From Aggregatilinea lenta (GTDB taxonomy: Bacteria; Chloroflexota; Anaerolineae; Aggregatilineales; Aggregatilineaceae): 64,000 nt of DNA. How positions within the stretch are numbered: position 1 is the stretch's first letter; every line of letters starts with the position of its first letter. Where the stretch lies: NCBI RefSeq assembly GCF_003569045.1, contig NZ_BFCB01000003.1, positions 2,604,001-2,668,000 on the forward strand, in the 5' to 3' direction. The notes below the pieces were generated by a model. It was not told the DNA's origin. It did not search any database and saw nothing but the letters and a program-made list of their open reading frames with translations. The position numbers were made by a program, and so were the translations under genes. This document shows positions 17,110-25,553 of the stretch, piece by piece.

Positions 17110-19597
17110 AGAATACCTGCCTCTGCGAGAGCCGGTTCTGCGTCATAGTGAGGATGAGGATCACACCGAACAGGATGAACGCCAGCGCGGCGGCATAGCC
17201 GGGGTCGTTCGCAGCGTAGAGCTGGTTGAAGATGTAGATGCTCATGGTATCCACTTCCTGGCCTACGGCCTGCCCCCGCAGCACGTAGATGTGTGTGAAG
17301 GCTTTGAACGTGCCGATGATGGACAGCATCGTCAGGAAGAACGTGGTCGGTGAGAGCAGTGGTAGTGTGATGCTGCGGAAGCGTGACCAGCGCCCTGCGC
17401 CGTCGACCTCGGCGGCCTCATACAGCTCACCGGGAATGGCGCCCAGTCCGGCCAGGAAGATCACCGCATTATACCCGGCGAAGACCCAGATGTTGTACAG
17501 GATCACGGTGAACAGCGCGAGGCTCGGCCCCTGGAGCGCGCCCGGTATGTGGAGCGGGTTGCCGCCCAGGATCTTGTCATAGAAGAGGCGTACGATGCCC
17601 GACGGCTCGTTCAGCCACAGCAGCGGATCGACACCGAACACCTTGAGGACCTCATTCGAGAGTGCGTTCGGCTTGCTGCTGAAGATGACCAGGAACACGG
17701 CGGCAGTCGCCACGCTGGGGGCGATATAGGGCATGAAATAGATCACGCGGAACATCGACTTGCCCCATTTGATCTCAGAAAATAGCAGGTAAGCCAGCGC
17801 CAGCCCCAGTGCGAGCTGGATCGGCACCGTGCCGACGGCGTACAGCGCCGTGCGGACCAGCGCGTCGAGCGTGTTTTGCGTATCGCGCCCGGACAGCGTG
17901 ATCGTGCGGGGTAGTTCACTGATAGTCAGCCAGCCGCCGACCATGAGCAGCACGGACAGCATCAACATCCCACCGAAGCCGCGCTTGGTTTCCTGCTTCT
18001 GCATGTTCTGCCATGCCAGATAGGCTGCGCCAATGAGCAGCATGCCCGTGCCGATAAGGAAGACCTGCGGCCAGTACATCAACTGCGCGGCGAGCGTGTC
18101 CGTGCGCAGGTTGGAGCGCGGCGTTTCGCCGGTTGCGGCCTGATAGGCCAGCTTGAACTGGTCGTCGGTGAGCAGGTTGAGCGCGCTGGCCGCCTGCCGG
18201 TTGAGCTGTACGGCGCTGAGCAGGTACAGGAAAAGGCCGAAAATGGCGGCACCCATGAGGATGCGCGTCAGACCCAGACGGCGGCGCGTGCCATGCTTGT
18301 CTTCGTCCAGCAATTCACGCGTATGGTTGATCGTCAGAATATTGCCCAGCGCAACCAGGATGCCCAACGCGGCCAGTAGCTGATTACCCAAAGACTGGGT
18401 GAAGCCTTCCGCGCGGATGACGTTCTCGCCAATGTCGAGCGCGCTGTAAATTTGCTGCGTGCTGACCGCTTCCGGATCCTCCGCCAGCAGGTTCAGGTCA
18501 AGCGTCTGGCCCATCGACAGACCCGTTAGCTCGCCCTCGGCTTCGGTGCCGTCGGGCAGGATGACCTTCACGCGCTGGTTATTGGAGAGCGCCGTCTGCA
18601 ACTGGGAGATACGATCGACGGCCACGCTCGGGAAAGCGTCGGGGGCCAGCGTGGCCTCGACCGTCTCGCCGTCGATGTTGACCTCGACGGACACCTCGCC
18701 ATCCACGACCAGCCCATCGATGCGCGCATCGTTAGCGGCGACGTCCACGTCCGTGTTCAGGACTTCCTGGTTGAAGATTTGTCCGGCAATACGCTGCGCC
18801 TCGGCGACGTCGCTCTCCAGTTGCATAGCCGCGTAGATCGCCAGCAGGACCGCGAGCACCATTAGGGTGCTCATCAGCAGGCTGGCGGTGATCAGCGGCG
18901 TGGTGCGGATGCGCGCCAGGCGCATCATAAGCTGGTAGAGTACGTAAGCGCTCGGAATTAGCAGCAGCAGCCAGCCAATGGTGCCCAGGTCGAGCGCATT
19001 GACCAGTGCGGGTCCGCCAATCCAGACCGCGCCGAGCGCGATGGCCAGCCCAAGCACGATGAGGATCGGGCGTCCGTGCCCGGCTAGCGAGCGTCCCTGG
19101 GATCGGTCGGCGGCAAAATAGCCGACGACCGTCGCCAACACCAACACGGTCGATACCCAACCGATGGACTCGGCGTCGGTGACAAGGTCGAAAGCCATCA
19201 CCACCAGCCCCAGGCCTCCCAGCACGCCGCACACGATGTAGTACCAGGGACGCGGTCCGCCGATTTTCCATTCGGTATAGAGTGTACGCCAGCTGCGATA
19301 GCCGACGTAGATGAAAATCAGGCTCAGCCCGAAGAGAATCACGTAGGTCAGGCTGCCCAGGGACCGGATGTAGTTGTTCAGGCCGACGTAGCGGTTGGTC
19401 AGTGGGGAACCGGACTTGAGGCTTTCGTAGAAGCCCATGACCACGGGCCATAGGCCGAACAGGAACGTGACGATAGCGGCAGGCAGAACAAACAGGTACC
19501 CGATCAACGCTTCGTTAAGCCTGCGGCGGCGTTTGCCTGCTCGCAGCTGGGCATTGGGCGTTGTGGGCGAGGGGGTGTCACGGATTTCGTTGTTCAT
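17102..19597 (-). CDS. Giant sugar-type ABC permease (MalF/UgpA-like), about 830 aa
   Basis: The N-terminal TM1 ([21 protein letters not shown]) and the C-terminal 250 residues are a normal CUT1 permease, with [23 protein letters not shown] near 580 and an EAA loop [17 protein letters not shown] near 730. About 500 residues are inserted between them. They hold roughly ten further hydrophobic segments and an extracytoplasmic acidic domain (around residues 265-400) rich in Asp, Glu and Val. ATG 19597 has GGAAG 8 nt upstream and is preferred over ATG 19615, which has no ribosome site. No frameshift is visible, so the insertion is genuine at the DNA level. Confidence 0.85.
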   Translation of the reverse strand: MNNEIRDTPSPTTPNAQLRAGKRRRRLNEALIGYLFVLPAAIVTFLFGLWPVVMGFYESLKSGSPLTNRYVGLNNYIRSLGSLTYVILFGLSLIFIYVGYRSWRTLYTEWKIGGPRPWYYIVCGVLGGLGLVVMAFDLVTDAESIGWVSTVLVLATVVGYFAADRSQGRSLAGHGRPILIVLGLAIALGAVWIGGPALVNALDLGTIGWLLLLIPSAYVLYQLMMRLARIRTTPLITASLLMSTLMVLAVLLAIYAAMQLESDVAEAQRIAGQIFNQEVLNTDVDVAANDARIDGLVVDGEVSVEVNIDGETVEATLAPDAFPSVAVDRISQLQTALSNNQRVKVILPDGTEAEGELTGLSMGQTLDLNLLAEDPEAVSTQQIYSALDIGENVIRAEGFTQSLGNQLLAALGILVALGNILTINHTRELLDEDKHGTRRRLGLTRILMGAAIFGLFLYLLSAVQLNRQAASALNLLTDDQFKLAYQAATGETPRSNLRTDTLAAQLMYWPQVFLIGTGMLLIGAAYLAWQNMQKQETKRGFGGMLMLSVLLMVGGWLTISELPRTITLSGRDTQNTLDALVRTALYAVGTVPIQLALGLALAYLLFSEIKWGKSMFRVIYFMPYIAPSVATAAVFLVIFSSKPNALSNEVLKVFGVDPLLWLNEPSGIVRLFYDKILGGNPLHIPGALQGPSLALFTVILYNIWVFAGYNAVIFLAGLGAIPGELYEAAEVDGAGRWSRFRSITLPLLSPTTFFLTMLSIIGTFKAFTHIYVLRGQAVGQEVDTMSIYIFNQLYAANDPGYAAALAFILFGVILILTMTQNRLSQRQVFYG

Positions 19598-19733
19598 GGG
19601 CGCTACTTCCGGCATTTGGACAGGACGGCGGAGTGAAGCGGTACCAAAGCACTGACTCTGCGTTCGACTACGATTGTGCCAGCTGTGGTAAAGGCTGCTT
19701 TAACAATATGTAAACTTGCCTTAATCTGCGCGT

Positions 19734-19746
19734 GTTTCCAAGAAAC
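19734..19746 (-). promoter_or_regulatory. Inverted repeat upstream of the permease operon
   Basis: GTTTC-CAA-GAAAC, a perfect 5-bp arm palindrome about 140 nt before the permease start, in an AT-rich stretch (19690-19800) that is the likely promoter region. TTTACA-N18-TACCAC on the minus strand near 19686-19715 is a weak promoter match. It could be a sugar-regulator operator. Confidence 0.3.
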
Positions 19747-19804
19747 TCCCAATAGTTATTCTAATTATGTTCACGTTTTTTGTAGATTGATATGTCGGAA
19801 TGAA

Positions 19805-21424
19805 CTAATCCTCACCAGCTGAAACGGGGCGATCTGCACGGCGAAACGCCAGCATGCCGGTGCCATAGAAGTCGGTCGGGATCACTGCGATCTGCTGGTA
19901 GTCGGCGGCGAACGCCGCATCTTGCTCAAGCCCATTGTGCAGGAACATCTCCATGAAGACGATATAGTCGGGCTGGTAGTCCTGGATCAACGCGGGCGGC
20001 ACGATGTAGTTGTCGTCGTCCTGGTACAGCGCCGGATCGAGCGGGTAGTAGGTGGTGACGGCGGGCGTTACCAACCCTATGGTATCCAGAATGCGCGCGT
20101 GCGTAAAGTAACCGATCGCGCCAATGTCTCCGGCGGCCAGCAGCGTATCCTCGCCGACACCGTAACGTTCGACCAGAAAGCCGGCCATCGCATGGTAGTA
20201 CAGCTCGATCTGGTGCCAGGCCATGACCGGCGCGGGGGTGGTCGGGCCGTGGTCAGGGTGCAGCGTCCAGGCGTTCAGCGAAAACGCGGTGAACAGCGCC
20301 ATCACGAGTGCGGTCGCTGCGCGCAGCACGTAAGGGTGGTGCAGTGTGGCGGTCACGGCCTGCGCGATTCCCCATACACCACACACGATAGCGAAAAAGT
20401 ACGCGGGCAGGATCGGCGCGAGATACCAGCGGAAGATGAGCGGGTTTGCCGCGCTGAAGGCGGTGATGTACAGCCAAGGATAGAGCAAATACGGCCAAAG
20501 GCGTGGCTGGCGCCTGGCGACGAACAGCAGCCCGGCAAGGGCCAGAGCCGGGTAGAGCACGATGCCGACCACGATGCCGGGCACGCCGAAGGTGTCGTTC
20601 TCGAAGAACGGCGTCGCGATATGCTGCAAGAAGCGGGTGAGGGCGGAGAGCTGTTCCACGTGGTAGGCGACTTCTTTAGCGCCAATCGACTGCGGCAGGA
20701 TGACGCCGAAGTAGGCCACGCTAAACGCGTACCAGGGAATCAAGAGGACGATGAAGATTGTCCACGTCCGCCAGGGGATCCAACTGCGCCAATCGCGCAG
20801 GGTGCCGTCGGCACAGGCGGCGCGCCAGTGGACAAAGAACTGGTGCGCGAACAGCGGCCCGATCCAGATCAGAGTATCCACGCGCGTCAGGACGCCGAGT
20901 GCCGCGAATACAGCCAGCGCGCGCTCGTGGCACCTGACGTAGGCAAAGGCCGCGGCAACACTCCAGAAGATGACGACGCTGGTTTCCATGCCGCCCACGG
21001 CGAAGGTGACGCTCATCGGACTGACCGCCCACAGCAGGCCGAGCGCGCCGCCCGGCACAAGACTGCCAGTGAGCGCGGTCATCAGCAAGACCAGGAGCAC
21101 AGCCGTCCCGGCGTCGGCGGCAGCGTTGATCGTCAGCGCGAACCAGGGGAAGTTTTCGCTGCCGGTGACGGCGCTGATCCCGGCCATGAGCAGCGTGTAC
21201 AGCGGCGTCGTGGTGCCGATGGTGCGCTCATCGAGGTTGTAGACGAAGCCGTCGCCTTCGACGAGGTTGCGTGCGTAGCGGAACGTGATGAACGCGTCGT
21301 CGATGGTGCGCGGCTGGGGGATGACGCGCAGTGTGATCGCCGCGAGGGCGACGACGAAACACACAAAGAAGACGCGTGTCATGCGAGGGTGATCGGGACC
21401 TGTGGCGGCTGGTGTTGATGCCAT
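19805..21424 (-). CDS. GT-C membrane glycosyltransferase (PMT/ArnT-like)
   Basis: 539 residues with about ten hydrophobic segments. TIDDAFITFRYARN near 40-53 carries the acidic pair in the first periplasmic loop that marks polyprenyl-phosphate-sugar-dependent GT-C enzymes. GGMETSVV near 149 and LTRVDTLIWIGP near 180 also fit that group. A soluble C-terminal part (about 420-539) follows. It would glycosylate lipid or protein on the outer face of the membrane; the acceptor is unknown. ATG 21424 is chosen over the TTG one codon upstream. Confidence 0.75.
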   Translation of the reverse strand: MASTPAATGPDHPRMTRVFFVCFVVALAAITLRVIPQPRTIDDAFITFRYARNLVEGDGFVYNLDERTIGTTTPLYTLLMAGISAVTGSENFPWFALTINAAADAGTAVLLVLLMTALTGSLVPGGALGLLWAVSPMSVTFAVGGMETSVVIFWSVAAAFAYVRCHERALAVFAALGVLTRVDTLIWIGPLFAHQFFVHWRAACADGTLRDWRSWIPWRTWTIFIVLLIPWYAFSVAYFGVILPQSIGAKEVAYHVEQLSALTRFLQHIATPFFENDTFGVPGIVVGIVLYPALALAGLLFVARRQPRLWPYLLYPWLYITAFSAANPLIFRWYLAPILPAYFFAIVCGVWGIAQAVTATLHHPYVLRAATALVMALFTAFSLNAWTLHPDHGPTTPAPVMAWHQIELYYHAMAGFLVERYGVGEDTLLAAGDIGAIGYFTHARILDTIGLVTPAVTTYYPLDPALYQDDDNYIVPPALIQDYQPDYIVFMEMFLHNGLEQDAAFAADYQQIAVIPTDFYGTGMLAFRRADRPVSAGED

Positions 21425-21559
21425 CAACGATGTGTCCGGGAACGGATGAAGACCTGATCACGAATGGTACTTGGACAGGCGGCACGGCGCAACACAAAAG
21501 GGCCGGAGGCGGTGGGAGAATAGTCCCTGTAGATCTGCCCATATGAGGGAAACCAAGCC

Positions 21560-21588
21560 TTGACAATCCTCCCTGCTGCGACTAGAAT
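21560..21588 (+). promoter_or_regulatory. Consensus promoter of the leucine T-box/tRNA-Ala/leuS leader
   Basis: TTGACA at 21560-21565, exact 17-nt spacer, TAGAAT at 21583-21588. It is the only strong promoter upstream of the tRNA gene, so tRNA-Ala is probably transcribed from it. Confidence 0.85.
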
Positions 21589-21807
21589 GTACGTGCTTAA
21601 CAATTGAGATGCTTGTGCAAAAAAAGCGCTGAACGGAAGTAGTAGGCCATCGTCGCAGTGAGCCGGGACCAGTGCAAACCCGGTGCGGCGTTCGCGACGA
21701 GCGCCCAGGCCGAACTCGTCCGCTAGCTGTGCGGCTGAACCTTAGTAAGCCGTGCCGGTAACGACCGTTATCCGTTATGAGTGGGTGGCACACCACGCAA
21801 CACCTCT

Positions 21808-21880
21808 GGGCCCGTAGCTCAATTGGGAGAGCGCCACAATGGCATTGTGGAGGTCAAGGGTTCGAACCCCTTCGGGTCCA
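21808..21880 (+). tRNA. tRNA-Ala (anticodon GGC)
   Basis: A full 73-nt cloverleaf: acceptor GGGCCCG/CGGGTCC with discriminator A, D-stem GCTC/GAGC, anticodon stem CCACA/TGTGG with loop ATGGCAT (anticodon GGC), T-arm AAGGG-TTCGAAC-CCCTT. The third acceptor pair is G3-U70, the alanine identity element. The 3' CCA is not encoded. It lies inside the leucine T-box leader, between the stem III region and the antiterminator. Confidence 0.96.
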
Positions 21881-21921
21881 CACGTTTTCTAACCGCCACC
21901 AACCAGGGTGGTACCACGGAG

Positions 21922-21975
21922 TCCTCTTCGCCCCTGATCGTCAGGGATTACTACGAAGAGGATTTTTATTATTTT
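21922..21975 (+). terminator. T-box terminator before the leuS unit
   Basis: TCCTCTTCG (21922-21930) pairs with CGAAGAGGA (21954-21962); the inner CCCTGA-TCG-TCAGGG stacks on it. TTTTTATTATTTT follows (21963-21975). The CCCT can alternatively pair with AGGG of the T-box, giving the antiterminator. Confidence 0.85.
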
Positions 21976-22072
21976 CTGACAGTATTGTAGTCGTTTTGGC
22001 GTTAGTCTCTTTATTATATAAAGCACGTGCACTTTTCCCGTACTGTAATGCGAGGCGCGAAAGGGATCACTG

Positions 22073-22207
22073 ATGACCAAAAAGAAGCAGCCGACGCTTG
22101 CGGAACGTCTTCAGGAACTGCTTGAGTCGCTGAAGGGCGCGCTTACGCCGCGCCAACTTGCTCCTGTGCCGATCCCGGCGCGCGAAGATCCCTACCGCCG
22201 CCGCTGA
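22073..22207 (+). CDS. Small basic protein, 44 aa, between T-box and leuS
   Basis: ATG 22073 has AAAGGGA about 7 nt upstream and the ORF ends in TGA at 22205-22207. The protein starts MTKKKQ, has an amphipathic helix (LAERLQELLESLKGAL, residues 9-24) and ends in a Pro/Arg tail ending YRRR. Its good ribosome site and neighbour-like codon use argue for translation. I do not recognise a family. It is downstream of the T-box terminator, so it should be induced with leuS on leucine shortage, unless a promoter lies in the AT-rich stretch 21976-22030. Confidence 0.6.
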   Translation: MTKKKQPTLAERLQELLESLKGALTPRQLAPVPIPAREDPYRRR

Positions 22208-22228
22208 GTAGACGTTTCACCAAGTAGG

Positions 22229-22375
22229 CGGTGCGAGCCGCACCGTCTCCAGGCACAGGCAGGGCATGTTGGCGCTGATCAGCCGAATCCTTGCCGTGAT
22301 GTGCCTGTGCCCCATGTCTGATTTCCCTCGGCCCAGCATCCCGGTAAGAGCCATTCTGGACGGGAGCCTGGGCCG
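22229..22375 (+). other. Run of strong hairpins in the leuS leader
   Basis: The 373-nt stretch between the 44-aa ORF and leuS holds three hairpins in a row. CGGTGCG-AGC-CGCACCG is at 22229-22245. GGCACAGGCA (22252-22261) pairs with TGCCTGTGCC (22302-22311) around the palindrome GCTGATCAGC (22274-22283). CGGCCCAG (22329-22336) pairs with CTGGGCCG (22368-22375) with an inner CCCG/CGGG pair. None has a U-tract. This may be a structured regulatory or processing RNA. Confidence 0.5.
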
Positions 22376-22417
22376 TTGTGTTGTCCCCGGATAAAACCGG
22401 AGGAGGCGCTGTGCACG

Positions 22418-22522
22418 ATGAAAACGAGCCTGTACAATTATGAGCCGCAGTGCTGCTGCCTTCTCGCGGACCGCCGGAGCCACCGCGTTACCGGCTGTGT
22501 CAATCGGCTGTGTGATGGCTGA
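22418..22522 (+). CDS. Possible 34-aa upstream ORF of leuS with a Cys-Cys-Cys run
   Basis: ATG 22418, with GGAGGAGG 11 nt upstream, opens 34 codons ending 58 nt before leuS. Three consecutive Cys codons (residues 12-14) are followed by two Leu codons, and there are five Cys in all. An alternative GTG at 22411 in another frame sits closer to the ribosome site and encodes only ten residues. It could be a leader peptide or a chance ORF. Confidence 0.3.
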   Translation: MKTSLYNYEPQCCCLLADRRSHRVTGCVNRLCDG

Positions 22523-22580
22523 CGTTTCCTGGTGTGTTCGCTTTGATTAGACCTTAACGGACTGGAGCACGAAAACAAGC

Positions 22581-25376
22581 ATGGCAGACAAGTATACGCC
22601 GCAAGAAATCGAACCCCGCTGGTCAGGGCGATGGGAGCGCGAAGGCAAGAACCGTTCGGTGGCCGATCCGAGCCGCGAGAAGTTCTACGCGCTGACGATG
22701 CTGCCGTATCCCAGTGGCGACCTGCACATCGGCCACTGGTACGCCATGACGCCGTCGGATGCGCGCGCGCGGTGGCTGCGGATGCGCGGCTATAACGTGC
22801 TGTTCCCGATGGGCTTCGACGCGTTTGGCCTGCCTGCCGAAAACGCGGCGATCCAGCGCGGCATCCACCCAAAGATCTGGACGTATCGCAACATCAACAA
22901 CATGCGCCGCCAATTGCGCACGATGGGCGCGATGTTCGACTGGGAGCGCGAGGCCGTTTCCAGCGATCCTGAATACTATAAGTGGACGCAGTGGTTTTTC
23001 CTGCAGTTCTACAAGTACGGGCTGGCCTACCGTCAGCGCGCGGCGGTGGACTTCTGCCCGCACTGCAACACGACGCTGGCGCGCGAGCAGGTTTGGGGCG
23101 ATGACCGCCACTGTGAGCGCTGTGGCACGCCCGTCATCAAGAAGAACCTGGAGCAGTGGTTCTTCCGCATCACGAAGTACGCCGACGAGCTGATCGAGGA
23201 CCTGGACTGGATCAAGTGGCCGGAGCGCGTCAAGCTGATGCAGAACAACTGGATCGGGCGCAGCGAAGGCGCGCACGTCACGTTCCACACGGAGCAGGGC
23301 GATCCGATCACGGTGTTCACCACGCGGCCTGACACGCTGTGGGGCGCGACGTTCATGGTGCTGGCTCCCGAGCATTCGCTGGTGGATAAGATCACCACGC
23401 CAGAGCAGCGCGCCGCGGTGGACGCCTACATCGACGAAGCGTCGCGCAAGACCGAGATCGACCGCACCGCCGAGGGCAAGGAGAAGACGGGCGTCTTCAC
23501 GGGCGGCTACGCGATCAACCCGGTCAACGGCGAACGCATCCCGATCTGGATCGCGGACTACGTGCTGATCAGCTACGGCAGCGGCGCGATCATGGCTGTG
23601 CCCGCGCACGACCAGCGCGACTTCGAGTTCGCGCGTAAGTACGACCTGCCGGTGCGTATCGTCATCCAGCCGGACGGCGAAACGGACCTGGACCCGGCCA
23701 AGATGACGGAGGCGTGGCCCGGCGAAGGCGTGATGGTCAACAGCGCCGAGTTCGACGGCACGCCCGCGCACAAATCCGGCGACGGCAAAAAGAACGAGGC
23801 CGTGGGCGTCGTCACGAAGTGGCTGGAAGCGCGTGAGATGGGTCACGGCGCGGTGAACTTCCGGCTGCGCGACTGGCTGATCAGCCGTCAGCGCTACTGG
23901 GGCGCGCCGATCCCGATGGTCTACTGCCCGAACTGCGGCGTCGTGCCGGTTCCTGAAGCGGATCTGCCCGTGCTGCTGCCCGACGACGTGGACTTCCGCC
24001 CGACCGGAGAAAGTCCGCTGCGCTACCACGAGGGCTTCCTGAACACGACCTGCCCGGCGTGCGGCGGCCCCGCGACGCGCGAGACGGACACGATGGACAC
24101 ATTCATGTGCTCGTCGTGGTACCCGTACCGCTACCTGTCGCCACACTACGACGGCGGCCCGTTCGACCCCGAAGAGGGCGCGTACTGGCTGCCGGTGGAC
24201 CAGTACACGGGCGGCATCGAGCACGCGACGATGCACCTGATGTACACGCGTTTCTTCACTAAGGCCATGCGCGACTGCGACATCTTCGAGCAGACGGAAG
24301 CCGTGGCGAAGGCGATGGGGCGCGACACGGAAGGCATGTACGACGAGCCGATGCTGGGCCTGTTCAACCAGGGGATGATCCTGGGCGAGCCGCGCAGCGG
24401 TGATGTGATCGTGGCCGAGGGCACGTTCCAGGGCGGCAAGCTGAATGCTGCCAGCGTGCGCGTGCTGCCGAATATCGAGGATGCGCCCCCCGCCAACGGC
24501 ACCGACCGCGTGGTGGGTGAGGTGGTGTCGCGCAAGGAACTGATCCTGAACGTGATGACGCCGGAAGGCGCGTCCGTGGTGGTCGATACGGACGAAAACA
24601 CCACGTTCGAGGTTCCCGGCGTGGGTCCTAACGCCGCCGTGGAGAGCATCCGCTATCACCTGGACGTCGAGAAGATGTCCAAGTCGAAGGGTAACGTCAT
24701 CGCGCCGGACCAACTGGTGCAGGAGCACGGCGCGGACACGGTGCGCGCGTACCTGATGTTCGCCTTCGAGTGGGAAAAGGGCGGCCCGTGGAACAGCCAG
24801 GGCATCCAGGGCCCCAAACGCTGGCTGAACGATGTGTGGGATCTGGCGCTGGACGGCGCGCCGCAGGGCATGCCTGACGAGAAGGCCGACCGCGACCTGC
24901 GCCGGAAGGTGCACCAGGCGATCCAGAAAGTCGATTACGGCTTGGAGACGTTTGGGTTCAACACAGCGATCTCGGCGCTGATGGCGCTGCGCAACGACCT
25001 GCAAGCGGCGTACCGCGCGGCGAACGTCAGCGCGGACGCCTGGAACGAAGCGATCGAAACGCTGTTGCTGCTGATGGCCCCGTTCACGCCGTTCATCACG
25101 GAAGAACTGTGGACGAAGACCGGGCACGAGTACAGCATTCACGATCAGGCGTGGCCCGTCTACGACGAGGAAATCGCCGCCGAGGACGAGATCACGCTGG
25201 TGGTGCAGGTCAACGGCAAGGTCCGCGACCGCATCACCGTTCCGGCGGACGTGAGCGAGGAAGATGCCAAGCGGCTGGCGCTGGAAACCGACGGCGCGCA
25301 GCGGCACATGGACGGCAAGCCGCCGCGCAAGGTGATCTACGTCGCGCAGCGCGGCATGGTGAACATCGTCGTGTAG
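22581..25376 (+). CDS. leuS: Leucyl-tRNA synthetase
   Basis: Charges tRNA-Leu. It is a class I synthetase of 931 residues. The HIGH motif is in YPSGDLHIGHW near 43-53 and KMSKSKGN near 697. Paired CPHC/CERCG (near 155-176) and CPNCG/CPACGG (near 451-495) look like zinc-knuckle positions. The CP1 editing domain lies between about 230 and 420. Between residues 588 and 690 an extra domain precedes KMSKS, as in many bacterial LeuRS. Control by the leucine T-box at 21595-21975 is consistent with the specifier codon. A terminator closes the unit at 25416-25461. Confidence 0.96.
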   Translation: MADKYTPQEIEPRWSGRWEREGKNRSVADPSREKFYALTMLPYPSGDLHIGHWYAMTPSDARARWLRMRGYNVLFPMGFDAFGLPAENAAIQRGIHPKIWTYRNINNMRRQLRTMGAMFDWEREAVSSDPEYYKWTQWFFLQFYKYGLAYRQRAAVDFCPHCNTTLAREQVWGDDRHCERCGTPVIKKNLEQWFFRITKYADELIEDLDWIKWPERVKLMQNNWIGRSEGAHVTFHTEQGDPITVFTTRPDTLWGATFMVLAPEHSLVDKITTPEQRAAVDAYIDEASRKTEIDRTAEGKEKTGVFTGGYAINPVNGERIPIWIADYVLISYGSGAIMAVPAHDQRDFEFARKYDLPVRIVIQPDGETDLDPAKMTEAWPGEGVMVNSAEFDGTPAHKSGDGKKNEAVGVVTKWLEAREMGHGAVNFRLRDWLISRQRYWGAPIPMVYCPNCGVVPVPEADLPVLLPDDVDFRPTGESPLRYHEGFLNTTCPACGGPATRETDTMDTFMCSSWYPYRYLSPHYDGGPFDPEEGAYWLPVDQYTGGIEHATMHLMYTRFFTKAMRDCDIFEQTEAVAKAMGRDTEGMYDEPMLGLFNQGMILGEPRSGDVIVAEGTFQGGKLNAASVRVLPNIEDAPPANGTDRVVGEVVSRKELILNVMTPEGASVVVDTDENTTFEVPGVGPNAAVESIRYHLDVEKMSKSKGNVIAPDQLVQEHGADTVRAYLMFAFEWEKGGPWNSQGIQGPKRWLNDVWDLALDGAPQGMPDEKADRDLRRKVHQAIQKVDYGLETFGFNTAISALMALRNDLQAAYRAANVSADAWNEAIETLLLLMAPFTPFITEELWTKTGHEYSIHDQAWPVYDEEIAAEDEITLVVQVNGKVRDRITVPADVSEEDAKRLALETDGAQRHMDGKPPRKVIYVAQRGMVNIVV

Positions 25377-25415
25377 CGTTCGCGCTTCGCGTAGTCAAGA
25401 GCACACGGATACGGG

Positions 25416-25461
25416 CCGGGGCATGGTGGCGGAAACGTTGCTGTGCCCCGGTTTTGTTTTT
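25416..25461 (+). terminator. Terminator after leuS
   Basis: CCGGGGCA (25416-25423) pairs with TGCCCCGG (25444-25451), followed by TTTTGTTTTT. Confidence 0.85.
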
Positions 25462-25553
25462 AATTGACATGAAATTTTCGTGAAATAAATCATCAGATTA
25501 GACATATGAATGTACTATAGAAAATGAAGGTGTTCATTTGTTAGTGAGGAAAT

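Larger units (their letters stand above)
21595..21975 (+). promoter_or_regulatory. Leucine T-box riboswitch (leuS leader), interrupted by a tRNA gene
   Basis: Stem I features are GAACGGAAGTAGTAGG near 21631, GCAGTGAGCCGGG near 21655 and GTGCAAACCCGG near 21672. The specifier context GAA-CTC-GTCC at 21712-21721 reads CTC, a leucine codon. CCGTTATC and a GTGG-CACA-CCAC hairpin (21786-21796) resemble the stem III region. The T-box proper, AGGGTGGTACCACGG, is at 21905-21919; its UGGU matches a tRNA end with A73, as in tRNA-Leu. The terminator follows. Without the 73-nt tRNA insert, the specifier-to-T-box distance is about 117 nt, close to the serS leader here (about 129). Confidence 0.85.

Noticed and set aside
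21783-21797. GGGTGGCACACCACGC as a second, independent T-box antiterminator
   Set aside because: It forms a GTGG-CACA-CCAC hairpin, its UGGC does not fit tRNA-Leu (A73), and no terminator follows before the tRNA. It is better read as the stem III region.
22623-25307. 894-residue open frame antisense to leuS
   Set aside because: It has His/Arg-rich composition without motifs, and leuS on the other strand is certain.
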